From assembly GCF_017310035.1 (NCBI RefSeq), contig NZ_CP022296.1, positions 3,410,001 to 3,474,000 of the forward strand: a DNA stretch of 64,000 nt, read 5' to 3'. The translations under genes were made by a program, and so were the position numbers. Shown here in pieces: positions 48,988 through 58,925 of the stretch. The DNA comes from Nocardioides sp. S5. Lineage in GTDB: Bacteria > Actinomycetota > Actinomycetes > Propionibacteriales > Nocardioidaceae. The stretch's first letter is position 1. Each line of letters begins with the position of its first letter. The notes below the pieces were generated by a model, which was not told where the DNA came from, did not search any database, and saw nothing but the letters and a program-made list of their open reading frames with translations.

Positions 48988-50204
48988 CTGGGGCGCGGCC
49001 GACCAAAGGGTTTCGCCGCTCGTTGATCTTGCGCCAGGCCGCAGTGTTGTTCGCTCGGCAAGGCTTTCCAAGCACGACGATGGATGAGATCGCTGACGCA
49101 TCTCACATCACAAAACGCACCTTGTACCGCTACGTCACTTCAAAAGACCAATTGCTGTTCGATATTCATGACACGTTCGCGAGCGAGTCGCTGGTCGCTG
49201 GAATCAGTTCGGACATGGATCCTGTCGACGCATTCATAGCGCTGGTTCGTCGCCACGTCGAGATTGTCACGGAGCATCAGACGGAGATTGGTGTCTTCTT
49301 TGAAGAGCGTAAGCACCTCAGCCAAGAGCGTCAGCGGTTGGTGGAACTTCGACGAGACGCATATGAGCGGTACGCCGTCGCGCTCATCGAACAGGGGGCT
49401 GGTCGCGATGTCTTCCTCGACCTAAACCCGAGGCTTGTTGCGCAATTGGTTCTCGGTGCCCTGACTGAGATGTATCACTGGTACCGGCCTCAGGGCGATT
49501 CGACACCGATGGAGTTCGCGGACCGCTATATCGATCTGTTTCTTCGTGGCATCGCCCGCGAGCGTCGCCTAGATGTCCCCAGTCTGCCGGCCGGCCCCCT
49601 TCCTGTAAGATTGGATGAGGCCGATATGAGTCCTGGAGAGCGGGTACGGAGGGCGGCCATTCAGGAGTTCGCAAGGCGAGGGTTTCACGCGACCTCGATG
49701 CAGGATCTCGCCCGGGCCGCCGGCGCCACTAAGAGTGCTGTTATGTATCACACGGGGTCCAAACAACGTCTCCTTGAGGAAATTCACCGAGAGACCTTCT
49801 CTGCAGCGATCGCGGCGCTCCGAAGCGTATCGGGGTGCCCCGGCGTATCGCCGTCTGATGAGTTGTTCGGGCTGGTCGCTGCCCATCTCCGGTTTACGGC
49901 CGATCGCCTCGACGGCGTGGCCGTCGTCAACCAGAACATGAGGTATCTCGATGGCCCGGCCTACCACCGAGTAGACGAACTTCAGAGCGAATGGAAGTCG
50001 TACTTCGAGGCCGCGATCATGAGGGGTATTGAGGTTGGTTCCTACCGAAACGTCGAGCCTGATTTCGCGACTCGTACAGTTGTAGGCATGCTGAATTCCG
50101 TAGCGCTGTGGTACAAACCGGGGGGCTCCCTTACCCCCGATGACTTGGCACGGGTGAGCACTCTTCTACTGCTGCATGGCCTCGACGTCAGGCCTGAATC
50201 CTGA
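48951..50204 (+). CDS. Fused tandem TetR-family regulator
   Basis: A protein of 417 residues made of two complete TetR units. HTH 1 is at about residues 22-70 (RQAAVLFARQGFPSTTMDEI, then SHITKRTLYRYVTSKDQLLF). HTH 2 is at about 230-275 (AAIQEFARRGFHATSMQDLA, then GATKSAVMYHTGSKQRLLEE). Each is followed by its own ligand domain with an LGALTEMYHWYRPQ / VGMLNSVALWYKPG helix. TATACT at 48938-48943 ends 7 bp before the GTG at 48951, so the mRNA may be leaderless; a TTG at 48945 is also open. GC is lower than in the core genes. It may regulate the CoA-ester genes beyond the IS nest. Confidence 0.85.
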   Translation: MASRYVRGATGLTGARPTKGFRRSLILRQAAVLFARQGFPSTTMDEIADASHITKRTLYRYVTSKDQLLFDIHDTFASESLVAGISSDMDPVDAFIALVRRHVEIVTEHQTEIGVFFEERKHLSQERQRLVELRRDAYERYAVALIEQGAGRDVFLDLNPRLVAQLVLGALTEMYHWYRPQGDSTPMEFADRYIDLFLRGIARERRLDVPSLPAGPLPVRLDEADMSPGERVRRAAIQEFARRGFHATSMQDLARAAGATKSAVMYHTGSKQRLLEEIHRETFSAAIAALRSVSGCPGVSPSDELFGLVAAHLRFTADRLDGVAVVNQNMRYLDGPAYHRVDELQSEWKSYFEAAIMRGIEVGSYRNVEPDFATRTVVGMLNSVALWYKPGGSLTPDDLARVSTLLLLHGLDVRPES

Positions 50205-50722
50205 CCATATTGAGGAATGCTTCGGGGCGGAATCCACCGGTCAAAGCAACGCTGAGTGTGAGGCGGTGTTGTGAGTGTCGAAGGTGTTTGCCTACGAGGT
50301 CTATGAGGAGTTCTTCGAACTGGTCTGCGGCGGGGTGCCGGTGTCTCGTGCGGCGCGGTTGCTCGGCGTGTCGGATGACGCGGCAACCAGGTGTGGCGAC
50401 GCTCGGGCCTCATGAGTCCTGTGATCCAGTTTGGCGCGACCGGAGGCCTGCCCGGCAGCGCTGCGCCGACGGTGCCCGGCGTTGTCGGCCCCGACGAGCC
50501 CGCACGGCAACTACGGCCCTTGACCGGTGAGGATCGCTCAGCGATCGCAGTCGGTCTGATGTGTGGCTGCTCCTATGCCCAGATCGGGTCGATGATCGGG
50601 CGCGACAAGTCGATGGTGTGCCGTGAGGTCGCCCGCAACCGCGGACCTGACTGTCGCTTGCCACGGTGATGGGACCACCTCGTTGCCATGAGCATGGGAC
50701 CACCCGAAGGTGTGGGTGAGCA

Positions 50723-51526
50723 TCACAGGGCCTCGCTTCCTGGGTCAATGTCGGCGCGCTGGTTGAGTCGGTCTCGTTGCCGGTAGGAGGGGCCTTCGAT
50801 GACCAGGGTGTGCGCGCCTGAGGTGAGTCGGTCGATCGCGGACTGGGCGAGCAGCGCGTCGCTCATCATGGCCAGCCACTCGGCGGGGTCCCGGTTCGAG
50901 GTCACGATGGTGCTCGCGCGGCGGTGGCGTTCGACGATGATCTCGTAGAAGTCGTTGGTCTCGGTGGCCTCGAGCCGTCGTAGCGCGAAGTCGTCGATGA
51001 TCAGCACGTCGACGCGGGCGAGCTTGCGGATCTCGGCCTCGAGGGTGTTGTCGAGTCGGGCGGCGCGGAGCCGGGTGAACAGCTTGTCGGCGCGGGCGAA
51101 GTGGACGCTGAGCCGGCGTCGGATAGCGGTGTGGCCGAGCGCTGATGCGAGGTGGGTCTTCCCGACGCCGACCGGGCCGAGGATCAGGGCGCCGTGGCCG
51201 GCCTCGGTGAACCGCAGGCTGGTCAGGTCCGACAGCAGGGTCCGGTCGTAGGAGAGGTCGTCGAGCTCGTCCCAGGCTTCCAGCCGCATCGTGGGGTCCA
51301 GCCCGGCGGTGCGGGCGCGCAGCATCGCCGAGCGGGACTCCCGGCGAGTGATCTCGTCGGCCAGCACCAGCTCGAGGAACGCGGCATGGCCCATCTTGCG
51401 TTGCTTGGCCAGCGCGAGCCGCTCGGGCAGGGTGTCCTTCAGACCGCCGAGCTTGAGCGCCTTCAGTGTCCGCATCAGGTCGGTCCCGACCGGATCGACC
51501 GGCCCGACCTTGGTCGTTGTGCTCAT
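50723..51526 (-). CDS. istB: IS21-type helper ATPase IstB (element 1)
   Basis: A 267-residue AAA+ ATPase. Walker A GPVGVGKTHLASALG is near residue 105, Walker B VDVLIIDDFAL near 165, and the sensor region VTSNRDPAEW near 207. IstB assists the IstA transposase in target selection. The ATG at 51526 overlaps the istA stop by four bases (ATGA), the usual translational coupling. The protein itself appears intact. Confidence 0.93.
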   Translation of the reverse strand: MSTTTKVGPVDPVGTDLMRTLKALKLGGLKDTLPERLALAKQRKMGHAAFLELVLADEITRRESRSAMLRARTAGLDPTMRLEAWDELDDLSYDRTLLSDLTSLRFTEAGHGALILGPVGVGKTHLASALGHTAIRRRLSVHFARADKLFTRLRAARLDNTLEAEIRKLARVDVLIIDDFALRRLEATETNDFYEIIVERHRRASTIVTSNRDPAEWLAMMSDALLAQSAIDRLTSGAHTLVIEGPSYRQRDRLNQRADIDPGSEAL

Positions 51527-52743
51527 CGGGTGGGCTCCAGGTCTGTGCCATCCCCGGCGACCCGGCCGCCGGGGATGAGGGTGAGCCGGACGCTGCCGCG
51601 ACCGGAGTACTCCTTGGGGTCGCGAGCGAACCGGCCGCCCTGGGCGTTGTGGCCGGAGCCGGCTGCGGCAGGCAGCACCGGCTGTTCGCGCTCGGTGGCC
51701 TTCTCGAGCATCGAGGCGATCTTCGACACGCTGACCACGTCGAGGTCCAGCGCTCGTGCGCAGGCGTTCTCGACCGGCTCTGGGCCGTAGCGGCGGACCA
51801 GACCTTGTAGCCGGTACACGCTGCGCATCCTCGTCCAGGGCAGCGGATCGTCGAGCAGCCGCTCGGCATAGATCCCGATGTTCTCCCCGTGCCCGGCGCA
51901 CACGCCGATCAGCTTGGTGAGGTCTCGCAGCGCGTAGCCGGTCTTCTCCTCGGGCAGGTCCTCACGGTCCGTGGACCGTCCGCCGGGCGGCTGCCGTGGG
52001 TGGGTCTTGACCAGCCGGCCCGGTCCCACCTGGCCGGTCCGGCCGGTGGTGTAGAGCTTGACCAGCTCGCTGTCGGCGCGAGCGTCCAGCTGGCGGCCCA
52101 GGTATGGCTCGGGCACCGAGTAGAGCGCCTTGGCGACCTCGACGTGGAAGTCGCGGTGCACCTTGACCCGCTTGAACACCGGCACGTCATAGGGCTCCGG
52201 GGCCGGCAACAGGCAGCTCGCTTCGAGCTCGGCGAACGCCTCGGCCGGTCGGGCCTGGGTGGTGCCGTGGATCCGCATCCCGGCCCGCTGCGCACACCAT
52301 GCCTCGACGCGAGCCTGCGCATCGGCGAGGTCGGTGAAGGACTCCCCGGCCCAGAAGTTGCCGCGCACGTACTGCACCACCCGCTCCACCCGCGGCTTGT
52401 CCTGCGGCGAGCGGATGGGCCCTGCCCCCGGATCTTGGACACAGGGTGTGATTACGCAGCGGGTTGCAGCGTAGCGGCGTAGTTGGACTCGTAGGTGGAC
52501 GGGGACAGGTAGCGGCACCAGGAATGGCGTCGGCGGGTGTTGTAGCGCACGAGCCACTTGAAGACCTGCCGGCGACACGTCGCCTCGTCGCTCCAGCAGG
52601 CGGCGTCTTGGAGGATCTCGCGCTTCATCGTGGCGTTGAACGACTCCGCCAACGCGTTGTCGGCCGAGGAGCCGACCGCACCCATCGACTGGGTGACGCC
52701 GAGCCTCTTGCAGAGCTTGGCGTAGTCCTTCGAGCAGTAGACC

Positions 52744-54239
52744 TTGGGTTCAACCAGTCGATGCAACACTGGGTTGTTGAAGCGAGCGTAGTTGCTCATC
52801 GAACACCTCGGCAGGTGTCTTCCACCCAAGGATCTTGCGGGGCCGGTTGTTGAGCGCGTGAGCGACGGCCTCGAGGTCCTCGGCGGACCAACGCGACAGG
52901 TCCGTGCCTTTGGGGAAGTACTGGCGCAGCAGGCCGTTGGTGTTCTCGTTGCTCGGCCGCTGCCACGGCGAGTGGGGGTCGGCGAAGAACACCTTCGTGC
53001 CGGTCTCCAACGCGAACTGCGCGTGACCCGAGAGCTCCTTGCCGCGATCCCAGGTCAGGGTCTTGCGCAGCTGCTCGGGCAGCTTGGTGATCGACGCACT
53101 CAGCGCCGCGTTCATCGCGACGGCCCCGTAGCCGCCGAGCGATGGACCGTTCTTCACGTAGGGCTTCTCGCCCCAGCCCTCCATGCGTGGCAGGTGGACC
53201 AGGATCGTTGAGCGGCTGCTGCGCTCAACGATCGTCCCGATCGCCGACCGGCCAGTGCCGATGATCAGGTCGCCCTCCCAGTGACCCGGGACGGCGCGGT
53301 CTTCGGCTTCAGCGGGGCGCTCGCTGAGAACCACATCGGCCGTGACATGCCCACCGGGCTTGTTCTGCGATCGGGCCCTCGGCTGCCGTAGCGCACGTCC
53401 GGTGCGCAGACACGTGACCAGCTCGCGCTTGAGCGCACCACGCCCCTCAATGAACAGCGACTGGTAGATCGCCTCGTGGCTGATGCGCATGGACTCATCA
53501 TCGGGGAAGTCGACCTTCAACCGCTGTGCGATCTGCTCCGGGCTCCAGGCCAGCGACCAACGCCGGTCGGCACGGTGCGGCTTGTTCAGCCCCTTCCAGG
53601 GGGCCGGTGTGGGGCCAGTGACGATCGTGCCGTCGGGCCGGCGAACGTTGCCGGCGAGCCGATCTTGGACGTACTCCCGCAGTTTCGGGTTCTCGAGCAG
53701 CTTCGCGGTCTTGGGGCGCTTGGCCGCCTGCTGTGCCTTCCACTGCGCCACGGTGGCCCGGTACTCCTGCTTCCCCCCACGAGTCGCAGCGTTGCGGCGC
53801 AACTCGCGTGAGACCGTTCCGGGATCACGCCCGATCGCGCGGGCGATCTCGCGAACGCCCTTGTCCTGGGCGTGCAGGATGGCGATCTCCTCACGTTCCT
53901 CGAAGCTCAGATAGCGGCCGGTGGGCTCGGCCAGCGAAATGGGCGGCATGCCGCCAGCGTGGCGAAACCAGCGGGTCCCAACCGGCACTGACACACCGAC
54001 CGCCAGCGCCGCTTCTGCCGACGTGATGCCCGTGGCGATCAGCCGCCAGAACTGCCGTTGCACCGCTCGGGACGGGTCAGGACGCCCGGGCGAGCGCATC
54101 GCTGGCCGCAACGCCCGGTCAGCACGCCACTGCCGGCGAAGCTCCTCTGGCGCGTCGCTGGTCTTCTTGCTCCAGTCCGCTGTCGCCATGCTCGAACACC
54201 TCCGAACTCAAGGTGTTGCGACGACCGGTTGATTTCGCC
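52744..54239 (-). mobile_element. IS30-family element inside IS3 OrfB
   Basis: The 1,496-bp innermost element has imperfect terminal repeats TTCAACCAGTCGATGCAACA (left, at about 52749) and ATCAACCGGTCGTCGCAACA (right, opposite strand). A GACC target duplication is at 52740-52743 and 54240-54243. It contains one long transposase gene. Being uninterrupted and inside two other elements, it is the youngest insertion of the stack. Confidence 0.9.
52750..54189 (-). CDS. IS30-family transposase (innermost, intact)
   Basis: A 479-residue protein. The N-terminal HTH regions are at about 50-75 (ATGITSAEAALAVGVSVPVG) and 90-135 (YLSFEEREEIAILHAQDKGV, then IGRDPGTVSRELRRN). The DDE catalytic part has WEGDLIIG (first Asp), LTWDRGKELSGH (second Asp) and SPWQRPSNENTNGLLRQYFP (Glu). 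The C-terminus is NNRPRKILGWKTPAEVF. All family motifs are present, so the enzyme is likely active and could mobilise the element. Confidence 0.95.
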   Translation of the reverse strand: MATADWSKKTSDAPEELRRQWRADRALRPAMRSPGRPDPSRAVQRQFWRLIATGITSAEAALAVGVSVPVGTRWFRHAGGMPPISLAEPTGRYLSFEEREEIAILHAQDKGVREIARAIGRDPGTVSRELRRNAATRGGKQEYRATVAQWKAQQAAKRPKTAKLLENPKLREYVQDRLAGNVRRPDGTIVTGPTPAPWKGLNKPHRADRRWSLAWSPEQIAQRLKVDFPDDESMRISHEAIYQSLFIEGRGALKRELVTCLRTGRALRQPRARSQNKPGGHVTADVVLSERPAEAEDRAVPGHWEGDLIIGTGRSAIGTIVERSSRSTILVHLPRMEGWGEKPYVKNGPSLGGYGAVAMNAALSASITKLPEQLRKTLTWDRGKELSGHAQFALETGTKVFFADPHSPWQRPSNENTNGLLRQYFPKGTDLSRWSAEDLEAVAHALNNRPRKILGWKTPAEVFDEQLRSLQQPSVASTG

Positions 54240-54844
54240 GACCGACCCGTGGTCGCTGTGGAAGATCGCGCCCTTGAGGGTGCCGCGGGTTCCGGCAGCA
54301 GCCTTCAAGGCGTCCTCGACGAGCTCGGTGCGCATGTGGTCGGCGACGGCCCAGCCGGCGAGGCGACGTGAGTAGCAGTCGATGACGGTCGCCAGGTACA
54401 GGTTCGTCCCGTCGGCCAACGGCAGGTAGGTGATGTCCCCGACGTAGCGTTCGTTCGGGGCTTCGGCGGTGAAGTCCCGGTTGAGCAGGTCGGGGTACTT
54501 CTGCCCCGATGGCTCGGGGATCGTGGTCCGCACTCGACGCTTCTTCACATAGCCACGGATGCCCTCAAGGCGCATCACCCGGGCGACGCGCTTGTGGTTC
54601 ACGCGGTCGCCGGCAGGTGCGCCGTCGTTGAGCTCAGCGGTGATCCGTGGCGCACCCTGGGTGCTGTCCTCGGCATGCACCGCTCTGATCCGTTCCGCGA
54701 GCTCGGCATCGGCTCGGGTGCGCTCCTCGCGTGCTGGGGCCGCCTTGAGCCAGGCGTAGTAGGACGAGCGCTCGATCTCGACGAGCTCGCACAGTCGCTT
54801 CACCTCGAAGGTGGTGGAGTTGTCGGCGACGAACTGGAAGCGAC

Positions 54845-55213
54845 TCACCAGCGCGTCTCCCCGGCGAAATATTTGGCCGCCCGTTGGAGGATCTCGCGCT
54901 CGGTGGTGAGCTTGGTTGTCTCGACCTCGAGCTCGTTCACCCGGGCCTGAAGCCGGGCGATCTTCTGTTCCGGTGTCTCCTCGGGCGCCGCCGACGGGCT
55001 CCTGGACGAGCTCTTGGACTGCAGTGGGCTGGAGGTCAGCGTCCCGTCAGCGGCGGTCTTCTTGCCGGTCCCGTAGGCCTCGAGCCAGTGCCGCAGCGTG
55101 CCGCGCACGATGCCGAGGTCATCGGTGATGCCGCGGACCGTGGCGCCCGGGGTGGACTCGTACAAGTCGACGGCCTGACGACGGAACTCCTCGGAGTAGT
55201 TCTTCCTGGCCAT
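54845..55213 (-). CDS. IS3 OrfA helix-turn-helix protein
   Basis: A 122-residue protein. The N-terminal HTH is RKNYSEEFRRQAVDLYESTP then VRGITDDLGIVRGTLRHWLE. A leucine-zipper-like stretch QKIARLQARVNELEVETTKL follows. This is the standard OrfA of the IS3/IS150 group. The ATG at 55213 gives the conserved start; a GTG ten codons earlier is possible. The gene is intact although its OrfB partner is split. Confidence 0.92.
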   Translation of the reverse strand: MARKNYSEEFRRQAVDLYESTPGATVRGITDDLGIVRGTLRHWLEAYGTGKKTAADGTLTSSPLQSKSSSRSPSAAPEETPEQKIARLQARVNELEVETTKLTTEREILQRAAKYFAGETRW

Positions 55214-56592
55214 GATTCTCGGATCATCTCGCTTCCCCAGCACCAGATGCTGGATTCAGCGTGTCCAAGAACCGGGGTCAGGCCCCGATCCGGGCCGGGT
55301 CGGTCCCGAACCCGACGTGCTGGGCGTAGTCCAACCAGCCCACGTTCAGCGTCGGGTTCACCGCGTCGGCGTCGGTCACGACCGGCTTGAGGTTGTCCGG
55401 GATCAGCACCTTGAAGGCGCCGCCGAAGAACCGCCAGGCTGCCTCGCAGCCGGCGATCACCGCGACGAGCGTCTGGGAGTAGGTCAACCACACGAACATG
55501 TGCCTGCTGACCACGGCAGTGAAGATCAGCGCGTGCACCTTCCGCCGGCGACCGGTCTCCGGGTCGGTCAGGTAGCCCATCTGGGCGAAGTCGACCTGGC
55601 ACTCCACGCCCGGCTCGCCGTCGGCGACCCGCACCGTGGTCCTCTTCGGTCGGAATCCGCACCGCTCGACCGCGAACCGGTGCAGCGTCCGGTACGACAC
55701 CACGCACCCCTGCCGGGCGAGCAACTCCTCGATCTTCACGATGCTCAACGGCTCGGCGCCGTCGCCGCCCTTGACCCAGGCGCTGATCTGCTCCTCGTGA
55801 GCCAGCAGTAGCTCCCACGAAGCGCCGTGCCCGTTCGGCCGTGCCGGCCGCACCGCCTCGACCACGACACCGACCAGCTCATCGGTGAGCGCCTCGACAC
55901 CCGCGTCGCGCGACAGGCCGGCGGCCTCGGCCGCGGCCACGTACCGGCGAGCGGTCTTCCGGTCCACACCGGCCCGCTCGGCGACCTTCCGCAGCCCCAA
56001 CCCCGCGAGCCACGCCCGCAGCACCTCGAACACCTCAACCACGCTGACCTCCCTGAATCCCACCGCTGACGACCTCCGCGCCGACTGACCTGACGCGGCG
56101 ATCCAACGGCCGAACCGAGGACCCACCGGCCAGGCGCGCCGGGTGGTCCCATGACTGGCAATCCAGGTGGTCCCATGAACCTGGCAGAAAACCGCTCAGA
56201 GCGGTCCCATGCTCATGGCAGGCGACACTGACGGCTCCCACTGGGCCCCGGTCGCGCACCGGGCCGCCCACGAACGACGACATCGCCCCAAGGAGAGACC
56301 AAGCTGTCGCAAAACCCGGCGCTGTGCGGATGCGGTCAACCGGCAGTGGGACACCGGGCCCCAACACCCGTCTAGGTTGTCCGTGGCCATGAAAAAGTCC
56401 CCACTGGTGGCCAGGTAGCGGTCCCCACTGGTGGCCATGTCGGGTCCCCGGTGATGGCCAGGTCGAAGTCCCCGCTCCTCGTTCTTCGCGTGTTGTAACG
56501 GCTCGTGAGGGCCCTGCGTGGTGACGGTTGGCGATGTCTGGTCAGCCGTCGTCACCACGCAGGGGTCTTCATTGAAGAACGAGAGAGAACGA

Positions 56593-58149
56593 ATGGACAT
56601 CATTTCGGCCTACCGCGAGGTGGGCACTTACCGGGGAGCGGCCGAGTTGTGCGGCACGACCCACAAGACGGTGCGTCGGGTCATCGACGCCCACCAGGCC
56701 AGCAGTCGCGGCGAGCCGCCGGCGCCGCGGGTGGAGCGGGGTCGCAACTACGACTCGGTCGCCCACCTGGTCGCGGAGAAGGTCAACGACACCGTCGGCA
56801 AGATCAGCGCGAAGCGGCTGCTGCCGGCCGCGCGTGCGGCTGGGTATGAGGGGTCGGACCGGAACTTCCGGCGGCTGGTCGCGGACGCGAAGCGCGAGTG
56901 GCGCATCGGGCAGGCCCGTGCTGGCGGACGCCGACCGGCGGTGTGGACCCCGGGTGAGGTACTCGCCATCGACTGGGGCACCGAGATCGTGGCCGGCCGA
57001 CGGGTGCACGTGTTCTGTGCGGTGCTGGCCTGGTCGCGCTACCGGTTCGTCCGGTTCGGCCCCGATGAGCAGCAAACCACCACCCTGGCGCTGCTGGCCG
57101 AGTGCTTCGAGGAGCTCGGCGGGGTGCCGAAGCTGGTGCTGGCCGACCGGATGGCCTGTCTGAAGGGCAACGTGGTCGCGAACGTGGTCGTCCCGGCACC
57201 GGACTACGTCCGGTTCGCCGCCCACTACCGGTTCCGGCCCGACTTCTGCCACGCGAGCGATCCGGAATCCAAGGGCATCGTGGAGAACCTCGTCGGCTAC
57301 GCCAAGGACGACCTCCTCGTCCCCTTGAGGCTTGAGGACGACGCGACCGTGTGGGCAGGCGGCTATGCCGGACTGAACACCCGCGCGCGAGCCTGGTGCA
57401 CGGAGGTCAACGGCCGCCGGCACAGCGAGATCCACGCGATCCCGGACGACCGGCTGGTCACCGAGCGTGACCTGCTCGGCGAGCTGCCGTCGCTACGGCT
57501 CGAGGTGGGTCCCGCCCCGATCACCAGGAAGGTGGACAAGCTCTCCTGCATCCGATTCGGGTCCGCGCGCTACTCGGTCCCGAACCGGCTGATCGGGCGG
57601 ATCGTGACGGTGCTGGTCGACGAACGCGACCGGATCCTGCGCGTGATCGAGCCGATCACCGGCGAAGTCCACGCCGAGCACGGGCTGGTGGCGCCGGGTG
57701 AGACCAGCATCGACGACGCCCACTACGACCGGCCCCGACCGGCCACACCCGAGCGTCGGGCGCGGGGCCGGACCGTGGCCGAGAAGCAGTTCTTGGCCCT
57801 GGGTCCAGTGGCCGAGCAGTTCCTGGTCGGTGCCGCCGCGGCCGGGGTCACCAAGCTCAACACCGAGATAGCCACGGTGCTGGACCTGGGCGCCGCCCAC
57901 GGCACCGACGCACTGCAAGCGGCGCTGGAACGTGCGGTGGCGTTCGGGAGGTGGCGTTCCGACGACGTCCGGTCGATCCTGGCCACCAACGGACACGCAC
58001 CCCGACCCACCCCGGCCGGGCAGGCGCTGGTGATGACCCTGCCCACCGTCCCGACCCGAACGCTGGACGCCTACCGGATCAATCCCGACGCCCGACCAGC
58101 CGCAGGACCGCTCCTGGACGAAGCCGTGGACGGCGGTGACGTGTCGTGA
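56593..58149 (+). CDS. istA: IS21-type transposase IstA (element 2)
   Basis: A 518-residue protein from the ATG at 56593. The HTH is REVGTYRGAAELCGTTHKTV. The integrase core has VLAIDWGTEIVAGRRVHVFC (first Asp), KLVLADRMACLKG (second Asp) and DPESKGIVENLVGYAKDDLL (Glu). The C-terminal IS21 domain contains GSARYSVPNRLIGRIVTVLV. GTG 56518 and TTG 56572 are in-frame alternatives; the preceding KNERER is family-like, so the TTG may be used. The stop overlaps istB by four bases. Confidence 0.93.
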   Translation: MDIISAYREVGTYRGAAELCGTTHKTVRRVIDAHQASSRGEPPAPRVERGRNYDSVAHLVAEKVNDTVGKISAKRLLPAARAAGYEGSDRNFRRLVADAKREWRIGQARAGGRRPAVWTPGEVLAIDWGTEIVAGRRVHVFCAVLAWSRYRFVRFGPDEQQTTTLALLAECFEELGGVPKLVLADRMACLKGNVVANVVVPAPDYVRFAAHYRFRPDFCHASDPESKGIVENLVGYAKDDLLVPLRLEDDATVWAGGYAGLNTRARAWCTEVNGRRHSEIHAIPDDRLVTERDLLGELPSLRLEVGPAPITRKVDKLSCIRFGSARYSVPNRLIGRIVTVLVDERDRILRVIEPITGEVHAEHGLVAPGETSIDDAHYDRPRPATPERRARGRTVAEKQFLALGPVAEQFLVGAAAAGVTKLNTEIATVLDLGAAHGTDALQAALERAVAFGRWRSDDVRSILATNGHAPRPTPAGQALVMTLPTVPTRTLDAYRINPDARPAAGPLLDEAVDGGDVS

Positions 58150-58925
58150 CCGCCACGACCCCGCCGCCGCTGGCCACCGACCTGAACGACGGACTGAAGC
58201 GGCTCAAGATGGCCGCGATGCGCCGCCTGGCACCCGAGCTGCTCCTCACCGCGAAGACCCAACGCTGGAACCCCGAGGAGTTCCTCCGCACCCTCATCGA
58301 GGCCGAGATCGCCTCACGTGATGAGTCCAACCGGCGTACCCGGATGCGACAAGCCGGCTTCCCGGTCACCAAACGACTCGAGGAGTTCGACGTCGCCGCA
58401 TCCTCGATCCCACCGGCCACGTTCGACTACCTCGCCAGCCTGGAGTGGATCCGCGCCGCCGAGAACGTGTGCCTGATCGGGCCCGCCGGGACGGGGAAGT
58501 CACACACCCTGATCGCACTCGGGATCGCGGCAGTCGAAACAGGTCACCGGGTCCGTTACTTCACCGCCGCCGAACTCGTCGAGACCCTCTACCGCGGGCT
58601 GGCCGACAACTCCGTCGGGAAGGTCATCGAGAACCTGCTGCGCCACGACCTGCTCCTGGTCGACGAGCTCGGGTTCGCGCCGCTGGACGACACCGGCGCG
58701 CAGCTGCTGTTCCGGTTCGTCGCGGCTGCCTACGAACGCCGCTCGCTCGGGATCGCGTCCCACTGGCCCTTCGAGTCCTGGGGACGGTTCCTGCCCGAGC
58801 ACACCACCGCGGTCAGCATGCTCGACCGGCTCCTGCACCACTGCCACACCGTCGTCACCGACGGCGACTCCTACCGAATGAAACAGGCCCGAGCGAACGG
58901 AGGAACCCGCCTCAAGAGCAACTGA
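58146..58925 (+). CDS. istB: IS21-type helper ATPase IstB (element 2)
   Basis: A 259-residue AAA+ protein. Walker A GPAGTGKSHTLIALG is near residue 112, Walker B HDLLLVDELGFAPL near 165, and the sensor strand IASHWPFESWGRF near 205. The GTG at 58146 overlaps the istA stop by four bases. It is intact and should support transposition of element 2. It shares only the fold, not close sequence, with istB of element 1. Confidence 0.94.
   Translation: MTATTPPPLATDLNDGLKRLKMAAMRRLAPELLLTAKTQRWNPEEFLRTLIEAEIASRDESNRRTRMRQAGFPVTKRLEEFDVAASSIPPATFDYLASLEWIRAAENVCLIGPAGTGKSHTLIALGIAAVETGHRVRYFTAAELVETLYRGLADNSVGKVIENLLRHDLLLVDELGFAPLDDTGAQLLFRFVAAAYERRSLGIASHWPFESWGRFLPEHTTAVSMLDRLLHHCHTVVTDGDSYRMKQARANGGTRLKSN

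Larger units (their letters stand above)
52452..54848 (-). pseudogene. IS3 OrfB integrase-type transposase, split by IS30
   Basis: The N-terminal part (54848 to about 54240) carries the first Asp (VGDITYLPLADGTNLYLATV) and the second in IFHSDHGSV. The C-terminal part (52743 to 52452) resumes VYCSKDYAKLCKRLGVTQSM with the Glu in ADNALAESFNATMKREIL, and ends NYAATLQPAA. Removing the IS30 and one GACC copy restores the frame and the full DDE set. The GTG start at 54848 overlaps the OrfA stop, which allows coupled or frameshifted OrfAB synthesis. Confidence 0.92.
52417..55286 (-). mobile_element. IS3-family element inside istA
   Basis: The 26-bp terminal repeats start GGGCCCTGCCCCCGGATCTT (left) and GGGGCCTGACCCCGGTTCTT (right, opposite strand), with 3 mismatches over 26. 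The 3-bp target duplication GAT is at 52414-52416 and 55287-55289. Without the IS30 copy inside it would be about 1,370 bp, typical for IS3. It encodes OrfA and a split OrfB on the minus strand. Confidence 0.93.
51523..56042 (-). pseudogene. istA: IS21-type transposase IstA (element 1), split by IS3
   Basis: The N-terminal part (56042 down to 55287) has the HTH (LRKVAERAGVDRKTARRYVA) and the first catalytic strand (GVECQVDFAQMGYLTDPETG), ending at DPARI. The C-terminal part (52416 down to 51523) resumes with RSPQDKPRVERVVQYVRGNF. Joining the two over one GAT copy gives DPARIRSPQDKPRV in frame, so only the IS3 insertion breaks the gene. The GTG at 56042 has AGGGAGG upstream. Both halves are otherwise uncorrupted, which points to a recent insertion. 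Confidence 0.92.
50652..56227 (-). mobile_element. IS21-family element 1, carrying nested insertions
   Basis: The ends read TGTCGCTTGCCACGGTGATG on the left and, on the other strand, TGTCGCCTGCCATGAGCATG on the right; 20 of the first 25 bases match. Extra internal copies of the GCCA..CATGGGACC motif occur at both ends, as is usual for IS21 transposase sites. The target duplication CTGAC is at 50647-50651 and 56228-56232. Without its IS3 insertion and one GAT copy it would be 2,703 bp, a normal IS21 size. It carries istA (split) and istB. Confidence 0.92.
50275..56377 (+). pseudogene. Old IS30-type transposase gene split by IS21
   Basis: The first part (50275-50651) encodes an IS30-type N-terminus (FFELVCGGVPVSRAARLLGV), a frameshift near 50390, then the HTH LTGEDRSAIAVGLMCGCSYA and REVARNRGPD. 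The coding resumes at 56233 with GSHWAPVAHRAAHERRHRPK, and further frameshifts follow (KLSQNPALC is readable in another frame) until a second IS21 begins at 56378. Joining 50651 to 56233 restores the frame exactly. The DDE domain is not found, so the element died long ago. Confidence 0.8.
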
